Positions 12,389-24,339 of a DNA stretch of 64,000 nt are shown piece after piece (position 1 is the stretch's first letter; every line of letters starts with the position of its first letter). The translations under genes and the position numbers were made by a program. Location: the NCBI GenBank assembly GCA_914767715.1, contig OU612071.1, positions 1 to 64,000 on the forward strand. Direction: 5' to 3'. The stretch is from Membranipora membranacea (taxonomy: Eukaryota > Bryozoa > Gymnolaemata > Cheilostomatida > Membraniporidae). The notes below the pieces were generated by a model. That model did not search any database and was not told where the DNA came from. It saw only the letters and a list, made by a program, of their open reading frames with translations.

Positions 12389-14132
12389 TTCGAACTTGCA
12401 ATGTGATACGTCACCAAGGCTACTCTACGCTGTGATGTAGCTACATTGTTTGTATGAAAAATTGTGCCACTTACAACAATATACATACAATATATCTGCA
12501 GGGTTCCTGGTGGAGTATACTTAATTTGGCTAACGGCATTCACTTTATTGTACTCTGGGCACTGTTTCCTAATATGGCCCCATTGTTTGCAGTGGCCACA
12601 TTGATCTTTGAGTACGAGGTGTTTAGGAGTGGTCGGCCTGAGCACCCTTGTTCCATTGTTGATGCTGGCCGTACCCTCTGTTTTGATTACCGTGGTTATT
12701 TTATCGATCATTGCGATACCCACAATGGTTATTGTAATTATTATTGTAATTACCGTTTCTGTTTCGATTGTTGTGGTAGCCCTGAACTCTACCTTGCATC
12801 CGATTTCTATTCTGGTAGATTTGAGGCACTCTGGTCTGAATTTGCACCAGATTCTTAAGGTGTGACACCTCTTTGTTGAGCGTCAAACTGTCTTTGACCT
12901 GGAGCACAGTTTCCTCCTCCTCTGACTCGTGATCGGCGTTGACACCACAAACTTTCTCGTTCGCTGCCTTCTGATAGTCTAACGCCTCTTTCCTTGCCCC
13001 CTCTAATGTTTTTTACATTCTTCTTGACTAGAGCGTCTTTTAAAGAGGGTTTCATATGATCTATGAATAGACCTGAAAGTTTTTTTTTGTCCCTCTGACC
13101 GTCACTGTATGAGTAATTAACGGCCTCCATGAACTCCCCGTAATATTCTAGAACTGACTTTCTCCCGATTTTTATCAGCTAGACCTGCTTAGCACTAGTT
13201 GCAAACTCATCATTGAGCTTAACTTTCAGCTTGCTAACATTTCCTGATAGTTGGGGGTCTGTTCGAATCAGATTTTTGAATACCTGGTAGGCCCCGCCGT
13301 CAAGGGCTTCCACTAGAAATTGAGCTTTCTGCTGCTCATCTAGTTGGAGAGTCACCATACTCCGTTCCCATTTTTCAATAAATGCCTCCCAGTTTTCCCC
13401 AGCAGTGCCCTTGAAATTTTCTGTTTTGGGGGTCTCACGCGATATAATCACATTTTGTTTTAGCCATTCGGACGGTAATGACAGGTTCAGTGAGGAGGGA
13501 GTAATCCTTGTTCTAACTGCTGGGACTGGAGTTATAGGGGAAAAACACCACTTTGGGCAGATTGGCTGGCTCAACCATACAACGCCTGGTCAGTAGAGGT
13601 AGGTGGCATACTGGTAAGGTTGAGTTGTTCTTCAAAAGAACATCTCAACTGCTCCTGTTGCCTTTTGAAATGTTCTTGCTGGAGATTCATTTCCCGCAAC
13701 ATCTCAGCCTGACTTTGCTGGAATGAACGTTGTTGTTTCAACATTTCCTCCTGCAATTTAGACGGCTGTTGTTCATGCTCCTTGGCCTGGTTTATCATAA
13801 TGATTCTGCAATTCCGCTTGAGCCTTCCTCAAAGTTTCCCGCTGTTCTTCGCGGAATGCCTGTTCCAAATAGGCCCTCTGGTTCTCCAAATCCCTCCTGT
13901 GGTTCTCTTCGGCTGACCTCAACCTCAACAGCTCCTCCTCTCTCTGGAGGGCTAACTCTCTGAGCGATTGCCTCTCGATCAGCTGTTGTCCTTGTGTTGG
14001 TGGGGGTAACGTTGAAATCGGAGTATTTTCCCTAAACCCAAAGCCACTGATGCTTCGACCAGCACCGGTGCTCATATCTCTCTTTGCAGGTCTATCCATT
14101 GTAGGTGAAGCGGGCGATTCATTGTCAGACAT
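12352..14132 (-). pseudogene. Decayed gag-like gene of an LTR retroelement
   Basis: Starts at 14132 with a proline/serine-rich segment, then a long Glu/Gln/Arg-rich coiled coil (about 14020-13600). A capsid-like core follows at 13480-13180 (WEAFIEKWERSMVTLQLDE and on). A basic Asn/Arg-rich segment near 12800 comes before a CCHC zinc knuckle, CGHCKQWGHIRKQC, at about 12600. The frame shifts near 13790, 13575, 12990 and 12720, and a stop interrupts it at 13179, so it cannot make a full protein. Capsid order and zinc knuckle support gag; clade is uncertain. No LTRs were recognised around it. Confidence 0.7.
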
Positions 14133-17014
14133 TCTCTTGGGTGAAGAGGAATTGATTGAAGTTTAATTGCTCAAACAATTCAGGCGTATCGGACGTTTGG
14201 TATAATATGCTTGATGTTAGGTTTCACGTTGAATTTGATTAACGCTGTTCAGCTGAGTGCACTCGGTTGTCGGGTTTTCAACTAGTCGGTAGCTTATAAA
14301 CGTTTAATGATCTGCGGTTTTATTGCGTTGATAGCCCCTTTAGTTGCCTGATCGACGGTGATTATAAAATTTTATTGCCTTGAAATTGCGATGAGGCCGC
14401 TTGCCAGAGCTAAGATTGTGTAATCAGGAACTGTAGAAAATCCTTTTTCCAATGTAGTAGCAATATTTTTCTGGTGTGTAATAAATTTTTTGTTGATAAA
14501 CGCTTGCTCTGCTGCGCTGTTTGGCAAAAATATAAGCAGATCCGCGTAAAACCTCTCTTGGGAGTAAAAACTTCCGAAAAGGAATGTATACTAAAATGTA
14601 TGTTGTATGTAACAAAAAATGGATGTGTTTGTGGCTTAATCAATATTCATGCACAAAATCTTGTTTTACTCTGTAATAGTGTGCAGAAATGCTTTTTGTA
14701 AGCACTTTTTCAATCTATTCTACTTTACTACGTCAATTTAATTTGCGTTTTGTTTCTTTGCGGCCCAGCAGATTCAGATCCTCTCAGAACTTATCGATCA
14801 AGCTCCTGGTAGATCGCCAACAAATAACGTCAAATCAAAAAGGGGCCTGAAGAGCAAATGAAAATACACTGTGTTGTGACCTAACACCTGGTCAAAAAAC
14901 ACAAAATTCTAGTTAGCAAAATGGACAACAATACGTCCAACAAAGCTCCAGTCAATTAGTGGCAAGCAAGATATATCTAGGCCTTTACTGTGGGTGCTCG
15001 CTTGGCATGCGAGAGCATGGAACTGAGGCAGCTCGACCAAATGAACTACCTGAATTTAGTAATTCTGACAATTAAGATAAATATTGATATCTGATGATAT
15101 ATTATTTAACTCACTTCATATTTCTGTTTGTAGAACTTGAATTCTGCAACAGGATTTCTTCTGTATAGAACTTGTACTCGTCATCTGTCTCTGCATACTC
15201 GTCAGTATAGCTGTAGAGCTGCTCGATTGTACATCTGTCTTGGCTGGTGGTTTGAGTGAAAAAGCCAAGATACAGTACATGTATGCTGATTACCGGTAAG
15301 CCCAGCCCTTCTATCTATAGTGTAGCATCTTCACAGAGTTGCTGTAAAATACTGGGCAGAGGGTGTAATATTCTGCAACATTATAAATCCACAGTCCATT
15401 GGGCTGACGTGTACTGTTAGTCCATATTTGGAAGTATGTAGCGAAAGCGAAAACTGTCCAATAGCTATAAGCTATGTAAGTGTATAGACAGGATACCCTC
15501 GGTTGATCACAGGGTATCTCTGGAGACATAAAAGATGGAGTATAATTCAGATCCCGCATTAATTGTAGACACTTGGTAATCTATCTACAGGGATTTACTT
15601 GTGCGGGAGTAATAATATTGACCAAATTTCTTTTTTATGTGACTTACTTTTACCAATTTGCTATGCTCAAAATTAACCCTAAAAACTTATGAGATCATGG
15701 TAATTACACGGAGCATAGCATGTCTTGTCAAGACAGGCTACATTGAGCCATATTTAATAGCGTTAAGCGTGATGATTAATGATAAATATTGATTTATAAT
15801 TCATTAGAAAATCAATATCATGCAGTGCACCTGGTTTGGCACACATTGTGACACTGTAATTTAACTATAAACTGAACTGAAAATTAATGTATTCCTACAC
15901 TTTTTTATATCTAAGTTTCTTCTAAAAAAAGAAAATTAGATTTCAAAACTTTATCAGCAGAATCAAATATAGTTGAGGAATGTGTAGCTATAATGATTTT
16001 GAGAAATACTAGATATTTACTGAGAAAAATCGCTGAATGTAAATCAGTCATTATTGATTGATAGGGCATTGTTTACGAGAGTCCTACATATGACATCATA
16101 TTCTTGCTTATAAATGTAAACAAATTTTTATGATGTATTTGGCGCCAAATCGGAGCACATGAACAAATCGGAATTGGGTGATCTATCAACCTGGATAGGG
16201 ACGGGAGAAAGTGAATCTGGCCCGTACCTCCTCTTTAATTGCCCCGAAATGATAATAAGGTCAATTAAACAGCTACTATACAGCATTCTATACTGACATT
16301 TGATTAGCCGTAGGATGTGTAATTAATCAATAAAATAGCATATGCCTTATTTATCAAAAGGGTACATCGTACATGGCGAAAGCTTTAACCGTTGCTTTAA
16401 CACACAAGATTAGCTATATGACCCAAATAGTAAGTTTATATGGTCAAATAAATGACTGCCCTTGTTGGACTGTTCTGAATATCAATAACTATCTAGTATT
16501 TACTATTGTTGATATACAAAGTCTACAGGTAAACTGAAAGTAAGATTATGATGTGTAACACCGATCCTCTTAAACCATAAACTGAAGTCCTGTGAACACT
16601 CTCACAGCTCATCATCAATCATTATCAATAAGATGGGCTATCCTCCTGCGCCATGGCCCGCCTCAAACCATTATGTTTGGGTCAAACTAAAACAAAATGC
16701 CTCGTAGCATTGTATGTTCAAAATTGGTTGCAGAGAGGGATTGAGCATGTCAAAGATCAATGTTGGCATCTCATCCCCAAAGCCTTCTCTGTGGTGGTCA
16801 ATAGACTCAGAATTCTGATGAAAAATTACTCACACAAACACAATTATTACTATTATAATGAGTAAACTATGATACATGGGCACATCGACCCAGTTCAGCT
16901 GCAGAACCCCTACAATCTTGATTGAAAGCAGCCATTATATAATATTATACCCCAGTCTACCTTCAGCTTCCATATAGTATTATAATGAGAGATGGACAAA
17001 AATCTGAATCTCAC
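14133..17014. other. Long stretch without a supported gene
   Basis: AT-rich, with only short open frames lacking recognisable domains or consistent splice sites. It contains one copy of a dispersed palindrome (15716-15740). Confidence 0.55.
15716..15740. repeat. TA-flanked palindrome, family member 1
   Basis: An imperfect palindrome centred on tgtcttgtcaagaca, bordered by TA on both sides. A near-identical unit is at 40997-41021, and the same end sequence forms the tips of the foldback at 61525-61905. This suggests minimal remnants of one inverted-repeat transposon family. Confidence 0.55.
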
Positions 17015-17157
17015 CAAATGAGCTGAATAGCTCTCTGATACTTTCTCTTACCAATCCCAAAGGACTCTATCTCGATAAGTCTGCTCACCACTTGAGCACT
17101 AATATTGGTGAGCACCGAGTGTAAATCTATAACATACGGATCAGTCAGGTCACATAT
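17015..17157 (-). CDS. Candidate internal exon of unknown gene
   Basis: On the minus strand a 143 bp open segment is framed by an acceptor (ctatag at 17163-17158) and a consensus-like donor (TTTG then gtgagattc at 17014). Translation from the acceptor gives 47 codons without a stop, including TDPYVIDLHSVLTNISAQ and a Lys/Arg-rich end. The segment would leave phase 2 at the donor. I do not recognise the protein, and no partner exon was identified. It lies about 1.1 kb beyond the predicted end of the ankyrin gene, so a different gene is more likely. Confidence 0.25.
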
Positions 17158-18150
17158 CTATAGAGATGTAGCCGCTGGTATCAATGGCAGTGAACTTCTT
17201 TAGTATGTTTATTTGGGGATAACATTTCTGTGTTAAATGACAAACAATTTTTCTTATCATTGCTGTCAATTTCATTGGTTTCACCACACAGCACTCATAT
17301 CTGAGAGACAGACTGGTAGATTTTGCTACTCAGTCAGAGTTGACCACAATATTTCAGTTGGTTCCAACAGATTCAGATTTTTGTTACGAGCAGCTATTTA
17401 AATTCTTCATACCACTCGGAATACTGTGTCATTCTGGTTCATTTAATAACTAATTAAAAATAATTCTGAATAAAACTGAATAATCATAGCAGTAATAAAT
17501 CAAAATGAATCAGATTATCAATAATTTAAGAACAACAGTTAAATGAATAATATTTATTTACAAGAACATGAGGAAATTCTCATCAAGTTAGATAAATAAT
17601 AGTTATTTACAAATATCAATGTTCACTTAGAGTTTACAGGCATAACAATATAATGGATAATAAAATATTATGGATAATAAAACTTGCAGACAGACAAAGG
17701 AAAAATGATACTAAAGCTTCTTCTCGTCAAACTGACAGTGCTGATTCATCTAGAAGCTATTCTCACTACATACATATAATATTAATGAGAGTAAAAGTAA
17801 ACTATACAACAATGGAATCTGTCATTGAGTGATTTACCTTTTACAGGTGATACTACAAGAAGCCACATGGATAATATTGAGTAATCTCAAGAACTGCTAT
17901 TGAGACGAGGTCTTTGAAGTGGCCTCTTCCATTATTTTACTAGCTTTAACTTCTTTTTTTTTCTGATGACAAAATACTGTTCTTTTGTTTCGTCATCAAA
18001 ACCTGCTGAAAATAAATATATAAAACATGAGACCAGTCAGGTCTTCCCTTCAGCATATTTTGGTAGCAAGCAAGTTTATTCATGTAAGGCACTTTGATAA
18101 CACAATAAAGATATTTTTTGTCAGACATACAGAACTCACGCACATCATTA
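17158..18150. other. No gene seen
   Basis: AT-rich spacer between the candidate exon and the 3' end of the ankyrin gene. The open frame at 17946-18191 (minus) overlaps the probable 3' untranslated region and shows no domain. Confidence 0.5.
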
Positions 18151-18156
18151 TTTATT
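18151..18156 (-). terminator. Candidate polyadenylation signal of the ankyrin/TPR gene
   Basis: AATAAA on the minus strand, about 75 bases after the predicted stop codon at 18230. Further AATAAA-like words occur downstream, so the true site is uncertain. Confidence 0.4.
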
Positions 18157-18229
18157 ATATTGTCATGAAAACTGACCAACCTTTGTTGCACGGTGCCCTC
18201 ATATAGGCCTTAGTCTCGTTTTTATCGGT

Positions 18230-18288
18230 TCAAAGATTCTTGCGCAACAATTCTTCACGCATCGGAAGTAAGACATCAGCACTATCAC
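18230..18288 (-). CDS. Exon 4 (last) of the ankyrin-nucleotidyltransferase-TPR gene
   Basis: The minus strand shows a good acceptor (tttgtgtttacag, ending at 18289) followed by 59 bases. Joined to the phase-1 donor of exon 3, they complete a Gly codon and read DSADVLLPMREELLRKNL before TGA at 18232-18230. The length (2 + 18 codons + stop) fits the donor phase exactly. Without splicing, the exon 3 frame would run only four residues past its donor. The exon gives the protein a short acidic-to-basic helical tail. cDNA would settle it. Confidence 0.65.
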
Positions 18289-18769
18289 CTGTAAACACAA
18301 AGCTGATGCTTTATATCAGTAAATCTAAGGTTGTCTAAAGGAGAATTCCAATGAGACTATCATGAGCAACAGAACTAATGACATGATCTTATCACACAAT
18401 GCCTATACCAATGCTGGAATTGCTAATTATCAGCAGCAGAAATAGGAGCCACAGCTATGCTGATAGTCCAGCTATTAAATAATTAGCTAGAGTTGAGCAG
18501 AGACAGAACTACACCAAGTCACAATAAGCAAGGGTGTATGAGGCAGAAAAGCATCCGCGTGTGTTTTAATATTTTGCCGGCACCTTTTCCCTTTAATTTT
18601 GGAAGCTATCATGAAATATTAAACATAGGTTATTGAAAAGTACAGGTGCCCCAATGCAAGTTAGTGGCATCAAATTACCAACCCCAAAGTATTGACTGAC
18701 TTTAAGCAATTTATACGGTATTTACATATCTGAATATCTGAAAAGTGTTATATCAATGTGAGCCTGAGT

Positions 18770-19100
18770 TATATCTAAAGCTTTACAAACACATGCTTAA
18801 ATGCTGAGCCTACTCGATGTGCGAGCTGAACTTCCAGGACAGTTAGGGTGAGCAAGGAAGCTGTGGTACGCAAAAAATATCTGACTTGTGACTTATATGT
18901 TTTACGCTCAATGCCGTCGATTGCAGAAGTGAAACCTGATACGGGGGTCAGATGCCATGACAGTTGTGACGAGGTGAAGGGAAATCTTACCTATGTGCAC
19001 TTGTTTGGCTGAAATGTAAGAAATAAAATGTCTGAGATTTGTGAGTAGGTTTGGTTATAATTTAATCAATGCAGAGATGGCAGTCTCCAGGCAGTGCGAC
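18770..19100 (+). repeat. Old relic of a LINE 3' tail in intron 3
   Basis: Diverged but collinear with the LINE tail at about 25915-26250: gtgagcctg, an atctaa/ttacaaac block, tctgacttgtg, a ctcaatg block, and a final ggcagtctccaggcagtgcg-like phrase. It is older than the two tails in intron 2. Confidence 0.5.
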
Positions 19101-19379
19101 ATAAGGTTTCACAAACAAATGCCTCAGTTCAGTGATTGATACGTGGTGTCAAGATGAACTGCTGTGTATTTCTTTTGAATATTTGGACACGCTAGATTTG
19201 GAATTTTCAATCAAATTTCATCCGATGTTGTATTGAAATTTCATTCAATTCTTTACAAGTTTAGTAACAGACCAATAGCCTCTTGACTTTTTTTGACAGG
19301 GTGCGGTTTTTTTCTGTTTATGTACTACTCTGACATCATATAAGACTTTGTGCGGATTGATCTCATGAACACTTCTCAC

Positions 19380-22209
19380 CTTTACTGCAGTGCTGACTGA
19401 TATATCTATCTAAACTCTTCTTCTCCTCACTGCGTCGTTCCTCCATCTTTCTTGCTTTTTCCTCTAGAGCTTTTGCTTGTTCATTTTGTCTGAGAGCTCT
19501 TAGAATGTTACCTCTTTCTGTCACAAGAGCAGCATACTCCTCATTACAGGAGGATTCTCTGTAAGCCTCTTCCATATAACCTTGCGCTTCAAACAGTGAA
19601 TCATTTGCCTTCTTGACGTCACCATTCTCTTTCTCTACTCCACCAATAGCCACAAGAACTCGGACAGCATGCAGATTTGAACGATTTTCATGGTACACCT
19701 TTAAGGCCGCCATGTAATGCTTGTTTGCTAGCCCCATGTCTCCACCATTGCGCTTTGCCAAGTCACCTCGTGTTTTCTCTAGTCTCCCATAGTCTCCATG
19801 AGTCGGCTGATTTGGATGAGCTTCGTTGAGTGTCATCTTAGCTGTCTGATACCACTGATCAATATCTTCTGGTTTTTCAGCGTCAACTGATGTCTCCACG
19901 TCACAGTCAAACAAGTTACTTCTCAGCAGGTCATCCTCTGGAAGCAGCTCAAGTCCAGGTCCCAGGTTACCAGTAGCATGCAGTGCACCTTGAATCAAGC
20001 TGATTTCACACTCAAGACTTTTCCTTCGATCATCATCAGTTATCAGCTTTTTGGTGATGTCAGAGGCAGTGTCAACATATTGCCTATGCCCAAACTTTTC
20101 TGCTAGATCAGTGAGAATTGCTACCTTTGTATTGCCGTCAACGTTTTTGTCAATTACCAATTTCAAGCCTAGAGACCGAGACTTTGTGAAGTATTGCTGA
20201 GAGATGTCCTTGTTGCCATTCTTAGCGAAAATTTCACCAATAGCATAGACACAGTGTGCTGCTTCCCTAGAAGGATTGTTAACATATTTAAGTCTGCCTT
20301 CCAAACTCAGCTGATCGAATCCTTCAATCAAGCCTTGATCACTGCTCTTCCCGCCCGTTGCTGCATAGATAATGAGCTCCTTGAGAACTTTGAACAGCAT
20401 TTGCAAAGGTTTCACTCTATTAGGGAACAGCTGCATGAGAACTTTGGCTGTTTCAAGCAGCACAACAGCCTTTTCAAATGGTGAATTGTTTTCAGTCAAA
20501 CTGTTCAGGGATATCTCACGGTGTATGGTAATAATTTTCTCATGTGATTGTTGAGTTGGATATGAATGTTTCAGAACTAACTCATACGCTTTCTTAGCAT
20601 CTCTAAGCTTCCCCATCCCGTTGTTACACCTTCCCATACCCCTGTAGACCTCAGTAAGTTTGACTCCGTACTCTGTAAGCCTCAGCCTGTCATCATGTAG
20701 ACGCTGGTACAGCTCCAGGGCCTGTTTGTAGTTCTTTAACTGGAGATGAGAATGTGCCAGAGTGTAGAAAATATTCGGATCATCAGTAGCTATATCGGCT
20801 TGAACAACTTTGCTCCATTGACGACAAAAGAAGTCTGCGAGAGAAGAACTCATGGGGTTTTCATTTACCTCCATTATAGTGGCTTGCTTTATATCTTCTG
20901 CTGTCGAAAGGTTATTCATGATGGAAAGGTGATACTGCATATCTAGGATACACTTGCTTAGGGTGTAGAACTCCTCTGTTGCTATTCTCCAGAGTTTACG
21001 ACCAACAAAGACAAACTTCTCCTCTCCTCCATCTCTGGCCATGATTATATCTGTCTCTGTTTCCTCTGTATTCCCTGTGGTGAACTCATCACGCTTAGCG
21101 TCCATGTATAAATAGCACCTCAGACGTGAGTAGGATGCAAAGGCAAGAAGAAACTGAAGTGAGTGTGCAAAACTCCTTTTTGACTCTTTTCTCCATGTTT
21201 CCAACGTTCGCCATGAGTCACACTCTGATGAACAGTTGATGATTGCGCTGTCTAAAAGAACAAGTGATGGGAACCGATAGAGTAAAGTTTTAGCGTTCAA
21301 TGTGAATCCTGCCGAATAATCATCAAACTGAGGCTGAAATCTGTACCGATTTATGTCACTGTGCAGCATCTGCAGGCTCACACTCAGTCTGTCAGAGTTT
21401 ATTTTCTTGTCTATGGACTTTCTTTTAGCCTCAAAGCTTTTGAGCAGAGTTTCTTTTTTTACATGCGAGTATATAAGAGAGGTGAATCTCAGCATAGCAG
21501 TAATATCACCTTTCATAGCCTCTTCAGGGTCTGGGTGTTTGAAAGTTTCCTTATATACTTTACTGAGTGCACTTGGAGTAGTAAGAAACTGATTGGGATG
21601 CTCAGAATTTCCTGTCGGGACATTCCCTGATGTTTTAGTTATCCCATCGATTTGGTAGCCATGATCTCTTCCATCAACATACCATCCTGACAGTTCCTCA
21701 ATGTCTAGTGAGCTCAGCTTTGTTTCCCTGAGGGCACCTATGTAGAAATATGTCATGACCGCCAGCCGCTCAAAATACTCAGTGTGACGTGCTTTCTGAA
21801 TCAGAAAAAGGTACTCAATATCAGAATAAGGTGTCGCCTCACCTCTACCTAGTGAGCCTATCCCGACCACAGAGAATACACAAGGAGGCTCAGCCTTAAT
21901 ACTCTCTAGAGACTTCTCAACAACAAGCGCAGCGAATTCCTTCATCTTCTCATTAGAATATTTCACGAGTTGTTCCATTTCTTGGTTTTGATAATGCGGT
22001 GTCTTCCTCTCCAGTTCCGTTATCTGTTCTTTTAGCTCACTTCTAATTGAAGAGAGTCTGTCATGAAGAGCTTCAACGTTCTTGTAGAAGAACTCAGCAT
22101 TTAAGTTCTCGTCAAAAAAAGTCTGGAGTGCTGCCCAGGCTCTTCTGTTCCATGGATCATCCAGTGATGAACTGAATCTCACAGCAGCTGAGTTATATAG
22201 GGTGAATGC
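19380..22209 (-). CDS. Exon 3: nucleotidyltransferase-fold domain and TPR-like helices
   Basis: A 2830 bp exon. It starts after an acceptor (atgatacag, ending 22210) in phase 0 and ends at a strong donor (GTAAAG then gtgagaag) in phase 1. The first ATG of the long open frame (22218) overlaps the acceptor, so it is probably intronic. Early in the exon, GSLGRGEATPYSDIEYLFLI (about 21858-21799) matches the GS-x-GR-x-E...SD-x-[DE] active-site pattern of pol-beta-superfamily nucleotidyltransferases of the GlnD/DUF294 kind. A DGITK stretch near 21648 could hold the third acidic residue. A helical middle region follows. The second half contains TPR-like helices (for example TLAHSHLQLKNYKQALELYQ near 20737) and a charged, Glu/Lys-rich end. 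No signal peptide or membrane segment is seen, so it is probably cytosolic. Substrate and role are unknown. Confidence 0.8.
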
Positions 22210-22701
22210 CTGTATCATAAATATGATGATATTTCATTTAGTTTTTAAGCAATTCAGAGAAATTTTCCAACGATGGAATGGATTGATACAAACTCATTAA
22301 TTTGTTGATACTAATCAAAGTGAAGAGCTTCAAATCTCCTTCGTCTGTTCTGTCTGTCAGTAAGAGTGTGTGAGTGTGAGAGGAAGCTAAGTGTTAATGC
22401 TACCTCAAACAATAAGTATAACACCAAAAGCATCAATATCACCGTCGTTCATTCAAATGATAATTTCTAATTCATGATAGTGTTCCATTTATGACATCAC
22501 ACTCACAACACAAAGATTTTACCAACTTCAGGGGGCCATGATCATTAGGGCATTTCATATATATTTATATCTCGTGAACCTATAACTATAATTGGTTGAG
22601 AAACGTTTTGAAGAATTTTGTTTCTATAAATATTGCCAGTTTTAGCTGCATACTAAGGCTATTTAAAAGGCGGCACCGGAACTTTGCCGACCTGCCGATT
22701 G

Positions 22702-22870
22702 CCGATGGGCCTGTTCTCAGATATTTCAGTCCTAGCATTTGATTTCCAACCTAAATGCAAAATGCAAGTGCATATGCTAACAGTATGCAAGTGCATATAC
22801 TAACAGTACCCCCAGCACATGTTGGTAACCCATTTAGGGCAGTTAACTGACTGAACTTACCATGTTTCCT
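22702..22870 (-). repeat. Inverted repeat arm, left (intron 2)
   Basis: About 165 bases that are close to the reverse complement of 30618-30785, including a short internal tandem duplication (tgcaagtgcatatgctaac-like, twice). The arms face each other across 7.8 kb of intron that holds all the LINE copies. Confidence 0.75.
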
Positions 22871-22930
22871 TGCTTCTTCCCCCTTCTTCCTCTCCCTTGT
22901 GAAAATTTTTCTTTTTGCATGGGGCCGCCA
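22862..22930 (-). CDS. Candidate first exon (starts MAAP) inside intron 2
   Basis: Minus strand: an ATG in an excellent start context (aagATGGCGG) opens a frame of 23 codons rich in Lys/Glu/Gly. It ends at a strong donor (ACATG then gtaagttcag). The donor phase (2) does not match exon 3 or exon 4 of the surrounding gene, so it is not a simple alternative start for that protein. The donor part is shared with the inverted copy at 30618-30640, but the coding part is not. Could be a gene within the intron, or chance. Confidence 0.25.
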
Positions 22931-23099
22931 TCTTTCTTTGAAATGTTTTGGGAAATGCGCTCTCATTCTCATTTTGAAAAGACAACCCTCATGCTTTTTG
23001 AAAGAAACATTGCCTTTTTATTGTTATTCAATAAAATACAAATGTTGGAATTTTTATCCAGTGCATTTCTCTTATTCCTTTTATGCTGCCAGGGATTTA

Positions 23100-24330
23100 A
23101 AAGTGTTTTGAGTTTAGTCAAAGCATGAATGAAGCTCTCTGGATTCAGGGATTTAATAAATTGTTTGTATATTTCCGAAATGTATCATAATAGATTATCG
23201 GTAGCCAGTTAAGACAGGTTCACTATCAGCCTCTGCTGGATTGATTATCAATACCCAACTCTACATACCACTGTGTCAGCAAATTTGGCACAATGCATGA
23301 AGATATGAGTTAGGCACTTCTGACAAGTTATAAAAACTTAAAAAGAGGTCTAGTCTACGCAGCTACAACTGTGACAATATTGTTGTTGAATCTATTGTCA
23401 AATGTCTATCACCCATTTCGTTTAGATCAAGCCATGGTAAGCGTTTCTGTTTCATACTGTTATCAGTTTTACTGGGTTCCATTGCCTTATGATACTCGCT
23501 GCTGAAGAAAGGCTCATTGACATGAAAAATTGTTTGCCAATTTTATTAACCTTTGGGAAGAATTATTGGTCCTAATCAACTACATATATTATATATATAG
23601 CTATGGGGTGCGACCCCTGCAAGTACTAGGGAGGGAAGAGGTCTAAACATAGACCTAAAAATAGTAAACCTATTTTTAGGTGTATGGGTCTAAACTGTTT
23701 GCATAGTATTGCTTGGTATCCTTAGTAGGCACTGATGTGTACTTGTGATAAGTATCAGTACACAGTTGTTACCATTGTCATTGATTATGATTCAGGGGCG
23801 TATGCAAGATCAACACTAACATACACCATTTAAAATTTGTGAGAGTAATTCGGATGGTCACAGAGATTTTATTACTTCTATATCTGACTAGCAAAATACA
23901 TATGACAACAATAAATCAACAGTAAGAGTGATTTATTGACTTAATGGTCTTGTTCTGGTTTATAGTGAGGTTCAACTTGATCTGCTCGACATCTCTGATC
24001 TTGATTCTGTACTAGCCATTAGTGATGATGATCTCGATCATATTGATGGTAAGACAAACCCTTCATTAGAAGATTCAACAGATAAAGACAGACATTAGCC
24101 AAATCAAAAATAATCTCTTGCAGTTTTGGCTTCCTCTTACATTCCTTGTTTGGATTTATTTTTGCTGTCACACTATGCCAACAATGGTTCGTAATTGGCT
24201 CTCGCTTTAGACTACGGCCGCTGTGGCGATTTTCCCCTTCTTGAGTTGAATTCATATTTGCATGAAACGTGGTTTAATGCAGCAGTTGTCCTCTTTTTGT
24301 CAGTGAGACTGCAACTCCAAAATATTATTC
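23100..24330. other. Intron 2 sequence without a gene
   Basis: AT-rich. Contains a small perfect hairpin near 23661-23683 (acctaaaaata with its complement) and short AT repeats near 23585. No coding support. Confidence 0.5.
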
Positions 24331-24339
24331 AGAAATAAC

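Noticed and set aside
12454-12858. 134-codon open frame on the plus strand
   Set aside because: Shadow of the gag relic on the opposite strand; its odd composition mirrors the Asn/Arg-rich gag segment.
19363-22218. Stand-alone gene starting at ATG 22218 and ending at 19363
   Set aside because: The ATG overlaps a splice acceptor and the stop lies four codons after a consensus donor whose phase fits exon 4; the spliced model explains more.
22751-22972. 73-codon minus frame overlapping the inverted repeat
   Set aside because: Crosses a strong donor site and the repeat arm; only the short MAAP frame is kept as a weak candidate.
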